From Tipula vernalis (lineage: Eukaryota; Arthropoda; Insecta; Diptera; Tipulidae): DNA of 64,000 nucleotides. Position 1 is the stretch's first letter, and each line of letters opens with the position of its first letter. This document shows positions 11,589 through 20,747 of this stretch, one piece after another. The position numbers and the translations under genes were made by a program. The DNA is taken from the NCBI GenBank assembly GCA_958295665.1, contig OY282558.1:23931409-23995408 (forward strand). Reading direction: 5' to 3'. The notes beneath the pieces were generated by a model that was not told where the DNA came from, did no database searches, and worked only from the letters and a program-made list of their open reading frames with translations.

Positions 11589-14500
11589 TTAGTTCTCATA
11601 ATCACTTATATTCGCATTTTTCAAAGCATCGGCGATAAGTTTAACCCGATCGCTGGATAGTGTAGATATAGACGTCGAAGTTGATACCGAACTATCATCA
11701 CTGTCAAGTTTCGTATACAAATTTGAGGCACTTATATTATTCTTCGTGTAGAGCTTATCGCCTTCATTATTTGGCCAATTATAATCATCTTCGTCATCAT
11801 CATTTACAGCAGTGTTTAGATCCTTTTCGAATTCTTTATCGATATCATCAACATCGTCTTCATCAACCTCCTCATCTTCATCTAGATTTGAAGTAACATC
11901 GTTTAGGCGTGCTTTTAACCGTTGTGTGATTTCATCGAGTTCAGTGAACTTACGTTTTAATGTACGACTCAAACATTGGCTGCCTAAAAGGGATGTGGCC
12001 AGTATATTATCATAAACTAAATCATTTTTGTTATAAACTTTGGTTACATCTTCTAGTGGTTTAATGGTAACTTTGATTTGGCCGTTGTTGCGGCCCGAGA
12101 AGTCGACTATATGATAGTAGCCCGAAATTACTGGTAGACCAGACAAAAGTACAGTTAAATCGATATTCACTGTTCCGATTATAGTATCATCCGTGGGAAT
12201 TGGGATTAGGCGACATTGTGGCAAATCATTTAATTGTTTGGTCATAATTTTTAGCTCAAATTTTTTCGTTGATTCCATTAACAGTTCGTCAGGAATTTCA
12301 ACTTCATAAAATGTTTTATTCCAAATGGGATTACAGGTTTTCTCTATGATTTGGGTCGAATAACAATGGCCATCAAGCGTTTTTAAGATGAGATTTAAAT
12401 TTGAGCTGTTATTATTGGCCGGGTTATGATAAGTTGAGAATATTACATAACTGTTGGGATCAGTTTCAATGGTATTACGATTCCGTTTATGCTTCGATTT
12501 ATTTGGAGGCCGGATGAGCGTTTTAGGTAAATGGAGGGCATGTTCTATGTCGATGTTAACTTTAAAAGAAGAAATAGCTGCTGTAGAACATGAAGATAAT
12601 GACGTGAGTGGAGTTGCCTGCTTTTCATCTGAATTCTCTGTATCAGATAAACTGCTGTAAATTGGATTTTTTTGTGCTAAAGCGTAATTAAGCATATCGA
12701 GAAGATCAGAAGTGCGCCGAACCTGAGGTGGCGGAGATGGCTTGTTACTTAAGGGTGAGTTTTTGGTCGAATTGTACTGATTATTACTTTTGTTATTTAC
12801 GCTTGATAGACTATCGATGAATTTGTTGAGCTTTTCAACGGTGGCTGATCGGCTTGATTGTAACGGAGCTGAACGATTTGACTGCAATGGAATTGAGACC
12901 GGTGAATTTATTTGACTCGTCTGCGTTTCTACGTTATTATAAAGCATCGGAATTTTCAGCGACTTAATCTCATTCAAATTTCTAGTATTTTTAAGATAGT
13001 CAATTTGCTCCTTAGTCCCAATGGCTAATAAAATTTCAATCTGCCCAATAATTTCGTTCGACAACAGCGATTTGATTGAGGTCCATCCATCATTCGAAAT
13101 AATCGGCATTTTAGATTTCTTCAAGTGTTCAAACAGTTTCATATCGCATAGGGCAATAAAATACTTGTGCAACGGTAACTGAATTTGTCCAATCAGCCGT
13201 TCACTCGATGATAAATTGCGCTCCCACAGTTCTAGTATTAAAAAATTATTTTTAATTTTTTCGACAAAATCCCTGTTGCAAAGTATCGAAAATATATCGA
13301 GATAGTTGAAAAAATTAGTTTGAGTAATTTGGGTACAAATCGCGTCGCGCCAAAATGATTGGATCACAATAAAATAGGATGAGTTGGTTTGGGATGTCAC
13401 TAAAGCGTCGATATGGCCGATGTGGATTAGCCCGTCAAGGAATGTTATCTGAAATAGACATAATATTGCATTAATCAATTTTAAGAACGTGATGATTCAC
13501 AGATTTTGGGTTCGTCGCTTTTACAAAGCTGGCATTGAAAAAACTAATAAAATTAAAATGAGGGTAAACACGCTTTATGGATATATCAACAACTACTAAT
13601 AATTTTAAAGGATATGTGCTACTTACATAATTGTCGTTAGACTCAGCCGAACCTAACTTCATTTTGCTTCCATTACCACGTTTCGATTCTTTCTGTTCAC
13701 TCTGGTGAATATCATCATTGCTTTTATTTTTCTCATCCTTTTCAGTCGTCTCACATTTTCGTTCGCTTTTATTGCAATTATTACAATTGGTTTCCTTTTG
13801 ATCATCCCGATTCAAAAGGGTGACTGGCGGTGGCACAGGTTTTTCCTCATCAGAGTCTTGTCCAGTAAGTGCTTCAATGAAACTTTCTGTAGGTGATATT
13901 GAGGCCAGCTCGTTTAGTGCATAGAACTTTTCATTTCGAGTCATTCGTTCACCGGTCAAATAATTAACAATGATCGTTCTGTCGTTTTTATTGAGATCGT
14001 AGAAGGATCTAGAGGTCCGGTGTGAAGAGGACAACTTATCAATTTTTATGGAATCACCGTTTGATGATGTTGTTATATGGATCGGAGTTACTACAGGTGA
14101 TGTTGTTGGTAGTTGTAAACTAGGTAGTTTTTTACACACCTCTTTCAATGGAAGTTCGATCGGCAGACTAGGTATAACAGGAACCTTTTTTGCAAATTTC
14201 ATTCTGATTTGTAGCTGGATAGTACCAATAATATTATTTCGAGTACTAAATATCTTCTCATTCACTTCCTCCTTCGCTTCCGAAATATTCGATTCCTCGT
14301 CTAAAAGCTTTGCTGGAATTGGGACAAACACCGTTCCAACCAATGTTTGGGTTCTCGCAGACCTAATTTTCAGCTCAATGGGTTCACAACTTCTTAAATA
14401 AGTCACAAATAATTTCGGCGATGTACAAATCTTATACCGCAATACTAGTGGAAATTTTGTATCCGGTGATATTCTGAAATATGGCAAAAAAAATCTTAAT

Positions 14501-14703
14501 TATTAACTAAAGTGTCCGAAATAGAACGCGACTGGAAAGGAATCCTACATTTTTGTTACGTGTGAATTGAAATCGTTGCCCCACCAAAATATTTTCAATT
14601 CAATTTGATTGAATTTTCGTCCTTTCCATTCGATATCTTGTATTGCAAAATATAAATCTCCCCGTGCTTTACCTTTTGTATATGGTGGTAGTATTAATTC
14701 CAT
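11589..14703 (-). CDS. C2CD3-like centriole elongation protein
   Basis: This is a 953-residue C2-domain protein in three exons: 14549-14703, 13627-14473 and 11589-13448. C2CD3 localises to centriolar distal ends and is needed for centriole elongation and ciliogenesis. The N-terminal segment (ELKIFWWGND then FPLVLRYKICTSPKLFVTYL) matches the first C2 domain of that family. A second C2-like segment is near residues 335-490. A third, at about 630-790, starts VNIDIEHALHLP and contains NPIWNKTFYEVEI, a typical C2 strand pattern. An acidic stretch rich in D/E precedes the serine-rich C-terminus. The protein is much shorter than vertebrate C2CD3 (about 2,350 residues). The first intron (75 bp) uses a GTAGGA donor to keep phase; a stronger-looking GTAACA 11 bp upstream would break the frame. 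The gene converges with PG-rich paralogue 2. Confidence 0.82.
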
Positions 14704-14859
14704 CACTTTTTGCTTATTTTAAATAGCATATACAGTTATTTATTAAAGATTTTAGAAATTTTATGCACTCAAATCAGAAAATTATATTTTAGAAAACAAA
14801 ACAAAAAAATGTATTTACAATAAAATGTCAGATTCATATACCATTTAAATTAAAGTATA

Positions 14860-15258
14860 TCACAAACGCTGTTCATTTATTGTAGAACACAAACTTTCCA
14901 CAAAATGTTTAGGAAGTGATAGTGCAATTGTAAGTTGTAACGCGAATAGAGTGGTACGTTCGAAAAGTATGATATCAGCGTCTCGCACAAATTTAAAAAG
15001 TTTAATTGAAAAATTATATTCATCCGTTAGCCTTAGCACTGCTAAAATATCACTTCTAGTGGAACGGGAATATTTGAACAGTAAATTAGACAAAATAAGT
15101 AAAGCTTGATTTCCATGAGAAAATCTTACTGACTTGTGTATTTTACTGATAAAGACAGAGGAGTTAAGACAATCAAAAATTCCATTAGAGTGACAAAGAT
15201 AGTAATTTTTTTTATAGTAAAATTTGATGGTTATATTTTGACAGATTTTTGTTAACAT
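14860..15258 (-). CDS. Unrecognised small ORF (132 aa)
   Basis: An open frame of 132 codons starts at the ATG at 15258 and ends 157 bp upstream of the C2CD3-like start codon, on the same strand. The sequence looks protein-like rather than random. It alternates hydrophobic and polar helices (HGNQALLILSNLLFKYSRS, ERTTLFALQLTIALSLP), reminiscent of an armadillo-type helical repeat. I do not recognise the family. It could be a small gene, a last exon whose upstream exons I cannot see, or the remnant of a pseudogene. The frame stays open a little upstream of the ATG. Confidence 0.4.
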   Translation of the reverse strand: MLTKICQNITIKFYYKKNYYLCHSNGIFDCLNSSVFISKIHKSVRFSHGNQALLILSNLLFKYSRSTRSDILAVLRLTDEYNFSIKLFKFVRDADIILFERTTLFALQLTIALSLPKHFVESLCSTINEQRL

Positions 15259-15264
15259 AACCAA

Positions 15265-16500
15265 TAAATTTTATAAAATTTTGTTCAATTACAATATAGC
15301 TAAGTAGGTATTTAATATAAGTAATAATTTAATATTTAATAATTAATAATTTACTTAATATTTATGTGTGTCATAAAACTTTTTGTACATATATTAAATT
15401 TATTTGGAGTGTTTTTATCCAAACGTCACTTTATACCATAAAAATATCGAAGTGGGGTTAATAACTTCATTTTTTTTATAGTATTTGCTTCAGCGTGCGA
15501 GAAAAATTTTCTATCTTTACACAATCTGTATGTAGATACAGATTTTTTTCTTTTTTTTTAATATTTTTCGTACAAAAAAATATTTTTAAAAATAAATAAA
15601 TATATTTGTTTAAATTAAATGGTATATTTGGAACTTGGTTTTAACTCCAAAAGAGCTTAATCGTCGTACGATTGGAATCACCGGGAAAAATTCGGAATAT
15701 TAAAATTTCTAGACCCAGTTAAGAAGAGTGGAATATTTTCCAAATGAAAACCCAATGGACATTTTCGAGGATAGACTAAACAGCAATTTGGGCAGTTGTT
15801 TGCAGTTTCTGTTTCTATATAAAGTATTGGCACTCTATAGGGAATGAGCTACAGCTCAAAATGGAGTGTGCCAAAATTATTGTAAATAAATAAATAAAAT
15901 AAAATAAATAGATAGATTGTAAAATACTGAAAAAGTATACTTCGCTTCATATTTTTCTTCATAAATTATGGTTACATAGTACAGTAAAAACAATTTTTTT
16001 CAGTACTGAAAAAAAAATTTCCCTCTCACACCTCAAGTAAATCTATATTTTTATCTCGCTTTATTATTACTGATAAAAATACTTTCGTAATGGAAATCAG
16101 GCTTAATTGAATAATTACAATTGAACACACAGTTAAAACCTCAAACAAAAACTAAAACAAAACCTAAAAAAAAAAATTGAAATATTAAATTTTTTAAAAA
16201 TAAAAAACTCTGCTAATTAAAACTAGTTAATGCAAATTAACAATTTTTTATAATAAATAAAAATCAAACAAAAATATTTCGTTTTGAACTTAACAATTTG
16301 TAAGTTATCTAAAATGACAAAGTGAAATAAGAAAAAATCAAATTCTTATTTTTTTTATTTTTCTTATGGTGTTATGATATATCGAATTGAAAAAAGTGCT
16401 GTAAAGTGTGCTAAAAAACAGTAAAGCGAAACAGATATAGTCAATGGAGACAACGTATTTTATTTTATTAATTCCACAGAAAAAACAGAAGCAATAGAGG
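15265..16500. other. AT-rich intergenic region; a possible LINE tail
   Basis: No coding exon was recognised. The one structured piece is 15826-15915. There TTGGCACTCTATAGGGAATG pairs with ATGGAGTGTGCCAA across a short loop, and this is followed by GTAAATAAATAAATAAAATA. A hairpin followed by a TAAA-rich tail is typical of non-LTR retrotransposon 3' ends, but no coding remnant is attached. Confidence 0.4.
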
Positions 16501-17071
16501 CGTTATTTTACTTTATGTATACATCGAGATAATCAGGTAAGTAGTATATATTTTGAAAATTTTTGAATGTAGGATTATGCAACGATAGTTTTTAGGAGGG
16601 GGAAGCCAAATTTCCCCGGAAAATTACCTCATTTTCCAGGAAAATTTTCACTTCTTTTATTTTTTTTCAAAATTTGCAATTAAAAAACAGGTAAAAAATT
16701 GCAGGTAAAAAAAAAGGACTTATATATAAAAAAAAAAAGAACACACTTGGAGAAACAACAATCCAAGGGACCCTCTCAACAAAATTGTCAAACAAGCCAT
16801 AAATGTAACAAAAGAAATAGCAGCTTTATTGAATGATCGTCAATTAGAGTACAAATTTCACGTTACCAATCCGAAGGTGTCGAAGCTTTATGCATTGCCG
16901 AAAATTCATAAGCCCGGTAACAAGATGAGACCAATTGCATCAAACATCTCGACACCTACAAAAACATGGCTAAATGGTTGTTGAAAGAGCTGGAAATGAT
17001 TCCACCACCAGAAGGATGCAGTATAATAAATTCAAAGGAGTTAGTGGAAAAACTAACAGATATAACATTAA

Positions 17072-17417
17072 AGGTGCTATCACACCAAGCGCGGCGCGTC
17101 GGCGGCAAATTTAAATAAATTTAAATACACGCTTTTTTGCTTATGTAGTGATAGGCAATCGTAGCTTGAACAAAAATAAAATTATTATTCATAAAACCAT
17201 TTACAAACTTGATATTTTTAATAGAGAAATTACAATTTTAGTAAATGGTATAAAATGAAATTTTATCTGCCGCCGCGAAACCCAGCGGCAAAAAAAAATC
17301 GTCGATAATCGCTAGTTTATATTTTTACACAAACTACGATTTCCAATCACTACATAATCAAAAAAAACGTGTATTTAAATTTGCCGCCGACGCGTCACGC
17401 TTGGTGTGATAGCACCT
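17072..17417. mobile_element. 346-bp MITE nested in the Penelope-like element
   Basis: Perfectly matching ends, AGGTGCTATCACACCAAGCG and its complement, bound a non-coding 346-bp element flanked by TAA on both sides (17069-17071 and 17418-17420). It interrupts the RT frame: joining the flanks through a single TAA brings the codons on both sides back into register at motif A. A 3-bp TAA duplication is what PIF/Harbinger elements make, but the terminal sequence was not matched to a named family. A diverged relative may lie at 19811-20015. Confidence 0.85.
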
Positions 17418-17567
17418 TAACTCCTGATGAAATATTAGTATCATTTGATGTGACGGCATAGTTCCTGAGTATCCCATTAAAAGCCGCAGTAAACAATTTG
17501 GAGGATCATCTTTTAAAAAATCAAGTAGCAGCAAGTCAAATACAAGCTTAAAATTGTCGATACATGC

Positions 17568-17859
17568 ATGGAGCAGAATTTTGTTCAATTTCGAGATAAA
17601 TTTTACCAGGAAACATCCGGAACATCCATGGGAAGCAAATTGGCGCCATACCTAAGCAACGTATTCATGAGCAACATGGAGGAAAATCTAAAACAAAACT
17701 TCAACCTGTTCCCGAGGATTTGGCTTAGATATGTAGATGACATTTTTGCAATAGTGAAGCAACCTCATTTGTCAGCTATTTTCAACCATATTAATACAAT
17801 ATATCCAGCAATTAAATTTACAATGGAAACCGAGGAAAATGGCATTTTGAACTTCCTGG
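17568..17859 (+). pseudogene. PLE reverse transcriptase core, broken
   Basis: The frame reads through GTSMGSKLAPYLSNVFM and RIWLRYVDDIFAIVK, the RT thumb-side motifs B and C. The double aspartate of the catalytic YVDD box is intact. It then runs into the inverted-repeat element at 17860 just after GILNFLG. The methionine at 17568 is simply the first in frame after a stop; the original domain continues from upstream. It is interrupted on both sides by insertions and by point stops, so no functional protein is expected. Confidence 0.85.
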
Positions 17860-18107
17860 GGGCCTATTCTCGAATTTCACATCCATTTTCCATATGTGGA
17901 CATCTGTCAAAGTTCACACAAAAACGTTCGAAAAATGTAATTCGTATATAAAATACATGCGGCATGGTCATTTTCCTATATGGGGAATTTTTCCACCTGC
18001 TTGTACCCATTCGGAAATATTCCCTTAGTACCGAAAAAATTCAATTTTTATGAATTTTGACAGATGTCCACATGTGGAAAATGGATGTGGAATTCGAGAA
18101 TAGGGCC
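17860..18107. mobile_element. 248-bp foldback element nested in the PLE
   Basis: The termini GGGCCTATTCTCGAATTTCA (left) and the right end ATTCGAGAATAGGGCC form long inverted arms that continue through a CATCCATTTTCCA(T/C)ATGTGG segment. CCTGG lies on both sides (17855-17859 and 18108-18112) and looks like a 5-bp target duplication. The insertion splits the PLE frame between RT motif C and the region before the endonuclease. It shares its first nine bases with the element at 3103-3258. Confidence 0.85.
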
Positions 18108-18417
18108 CCTGGATTAAAAAATCATCCGAAATAATAACAATAAACTAAAATTTTGGAATTTTTAGAAAGTCTACAAATACAAATAGATTCATAACAGTAG
18201 AATCATTTCACCATGTGACGCACAAGTAAGCAGCGTTTCATTCTATAGCGCTTAGAATATTTAATATACCTATGGAGCAGTCGGAATTTGATGAGGAGGT
18301 TAAATTTATTCAGAACGCGGCCGTAGCCAATGGGTATTCTACTCAATTTGCTGATAACATTATCAACAAGCACAGACCAAGCACATCAAATCATCACTCA
18401 CCACATTACAACCAGCC

Positions 18418-18921
18418 ATGGAAACGGTGAGTACTTCTAGAGTCAGCATTCCATACTTTCCGGATATCACCAATAAACTGCAGCGCGTCTTCCACAAACA
18501 CAACAAAGAACTTGTCACCCGTCCATCAACAACCATCAAAAAGGATTTAAACAACTTTAAAGATAAGGTAACACAAGATACACGCTCTGGAATTTACCAA
18601 ATTAAATGTTCTAATTGCCAGGACACCTACATCGGCCAGACATCGAGAGATTTCAGCACCAGGCTTAAAGAACATGAAAAAGCCAACTGTAATAAATCTA
18701 GTGTTGCATATCATATGTTCCACCATAACGACAAAATAGATACCACTATTTCAAAAATAATTAAAACAGTACATCAAAAATGGAAACTAGATGCATACGA
18801 GTCATACCACATCGCCAACACCACAAATCTCATGAACACAGATTATGCAAAAATTAATTCCCCCTTATTTAAAATAACCTTTAAAAATAACAATAACAAG
18901 CGCAACACCCCTTATTTTTAA
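18418..18921 (+). pseudogene. PLE GIY-YIG endonuclease domain
   Basis: This is the C-terminal part of the Penelope-like ORF, in a 167-codon open stretch. It contains SGIYQIKCSNCQDTYIGQT followed by SRDFSTRLKEHEKA and a later YESYHI with the conserved glutamate position. The CSNC pair is the zinc-binding cysteine motif usual in PLE endonucleases. The segment is in a different frame from the RT remnants. The methionine at its start is not a natural start, because homologous sequence continues upstream of it in another frame. Confidence 0.88.
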
Positions 18922-19082
18922 TTAAATTTGTGGGTTTGTTCGCCTCCTTTCCCACAAATCTAATGAACACAGATGATGCAAAAATTAATTCCCCCTTATT
19001 TAAAATAACCTTTAAAAATAACCATAACAAGCGCAACACCCCTTATTTTTAATTAAATTTGTGGGTTTGTCCGCCTCCTTTT
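18821..19082. repeat. 131-bp tandem duplication at the PLE ORF end
   Basis: Positions 18821-18951 and 18952-19082 are two copies of the same 131-bp unit, starting CCACAAATCT and ending CGCCTCCTTT. They differ at only a few bases. The first copy contains the end of the endonuclease ORF with its stop; the second repeats that coding tail and the following 3' sequence. Confidence 0.9.
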
Positions 19083-19810
19083 TGTTTTTTCTTTTTTTTT
19101 TATACTATATATAAGCCCTTTTTTTTACCTGTTAAACAAAATTGTTGTATATATAAGAGTTGTTTTTACTTTAGTTTTTTAATTGCAAAAATTACCTGTA
19201 GATGATCTTTACAAGATCGAAACTAGTTGTAATTTTGAATGATAAAAATAAATAAATTCAAAAATAAAAATTTTGTTTTTTTTATTTTTAAGTGAAAACT
19301 GTTGGTGTTTTGTAATTGTACAAAATAATATTAATTATAAGATGTACATTTTTTGATAATTTTTGACGTTAGGATTGTGTATTAATTAATAATAACTGAC
19401 TTACGTATTTTGAATAAAATAATACACAATTTTTTTAACAAAAATATGAAAATTTTCCCGGAGAATCAGATAATTTTCCGGGGAATTTTGGCTTCCCCTT
19501 TCTAAAAACTATAGATGCACAATCCTACATTAAAAAATTTTCAAAATATATACTCCTTACCTGATTTTCTTGATATATACGTAAAGTAAACTTTAGCCGG
19601 AATAGAATATTGACCACGTGACCTCGGAATATTCTGTACGTAATGTATTAAACGAACAGATTGGAATAAATGGGATAAATTTTCCATAGCATGAGTTTTT
19701 TATTTTTAAAATTAGGAAACAAATTAAATGCATTAAATAAATAATTTCATTATAATTAGGTCAGGTTGGAAAATAATTAATTAATTGAAGTTGCAAATAT
19801 TTTGTACGTG

Positions 19811-20015
19811 AAAACACACACCAAGAGCGGCGCGTCATGTTCCACAATATCCACTTGTGATTCGTTTTCTTTTAATGAAATTCTTTTTATTAAAATTATG
19901 AAATATTTCAATGTTTTTTAAAAGATTATTTATATTTCGGGCCAAAACTGCGATTTCCTATTAATAAATTAACAAATTAACGTTCACATATTTAGATTTT
20001 CCGCCAACGAATCTG
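19811..20015. mobile_element. Possible diverged copy of the 17072 MITE
   Basis: The left end CACACCAAGAGCGGCGCGTC resembles the CACACCAAGCGCGGCGCGTC stretch of the element at 17072. The right part contains AACTGCGATTTCC and TTTTCCGCCAACG, matching AACTACGATTTCC and TTGCCGCCGACG in that element. The outermost bases are lost and no target duplication is visible. It lies 3' of the PLE and upstream of FHIP. Confidence 0.5.
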
Positions 20016-20747
20016 CGCAGTCGACTAAATTCGTGAAAGCAAGTTTTGACATATAGCGTTTGCCCCCGCTTTACTAACTTATCGACAGACGATAACTTTT
20101 TCTTCTCACACGACCAAAGAAAAATCCCACACTCTCAACGGTATTGTCATTCCAATTGCAAATACAAGCTAGTTGAAACGTCATTAAAAAATTCTTCGCT
20201 ACGAAATAAAAAAAGAAAATGTAAATTTTCATTTTTATCCACAACATCTATTATATTATCTTTCGTGTACAGTTTATAATTATTATTTATATATTTGTTT
20301 AATAGTTTATATTATTTAAATACTCAAGTTGTTATTTTTTGTTATTTATTATTAGTATTGAAGAGTTGTGTTGTTAATGAATCACAATAAAACACATAAT
20401 AAAAAAAAATCTGTAGTGTGTACAGTGCGTATTAAAACAGTTCAATCAGTTTTTATATTTTTGCAAATTTTGTGTCCAATAATTATTTAATTAGACATTA
20501 CTGTGCAAGGATATACATTTTATTATCTATTTAAATTAACCGTACAGATAAATAACATATGTAAATAAATAATTAATTTGTGTTATTGAATTTAATTATG
20601 GAATTGTGCCAACCGTTTTTTTGATATCACTGTGGGTACAACAACAATAAAGGTGAACAACAGCGAAACGAAATTCATTTAGTCGTACAGGTTAAATGCT
20701 GGTACCTTGTAATACCGATTATTGCTAATAAATAATACATTTTTAAA
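20016..20747. other. Upstream region of the FHIP gene
   Basis: About 730 bp precede the FHIP start codon. The short frame at 20046-20279 has no recognisable motif. The part from about 20400 probably includes the promoter and 5' UTR; no start site can be fixed by eye. Confidence 0.4.

Larger units (their letters stand above)
16500..19610 (+). mobile_element. Penelope-like retroelement with inverted terminal repeats
   Basis: A degenerate Penelope-like element (PLE) lies between inverted terminal repeats. The left arm is near 16508-16700 and the right arm, in reverse complement, near 19085-19605. They share GTAGGATT(A/G)TGCA, GAAGCCAAA(A/T)TTCCCCGG and AACAGGTAAAAAA. Coding remnants in order are: an RT N-terminal part (16760-16970, including LYALPKIHKPGNKMRPI), RT motif A (FDVTA near 17440), the RT core with YVDDIFAI (17568-17860), and a GIY-YIG endonuclease domain (18418-18921). 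The GIY-YIG partner is diagnostic of PLEs. Internal stops and frameshifts make it inactive. Two smaller elements sit inside it, and a third copy of the terminal repeat is at about 55490-55645. Confidence 0.85.

Noticed and set aside
14048..14401. Plus-strand open frame of 117 codons
   Set aside because: It lies entirely opposite exon 2 of the C2CD3-like gene and shows no family motif.
14560..14703. Exon 1 of the C2CD3-like gene ending at the GTAACA donor
   Set aside because: It would leave phase 0 before an acceptor that needs phase 2; the GTAGGA donor 11 bp further keeps the frame and adds residues plausible for the family.
20046..20279. Frame upstream of FHIP
   Set aside because: It is low-complexity, shows no homology recognised by eye, and overlaps the likely promoter/5' UTR region.
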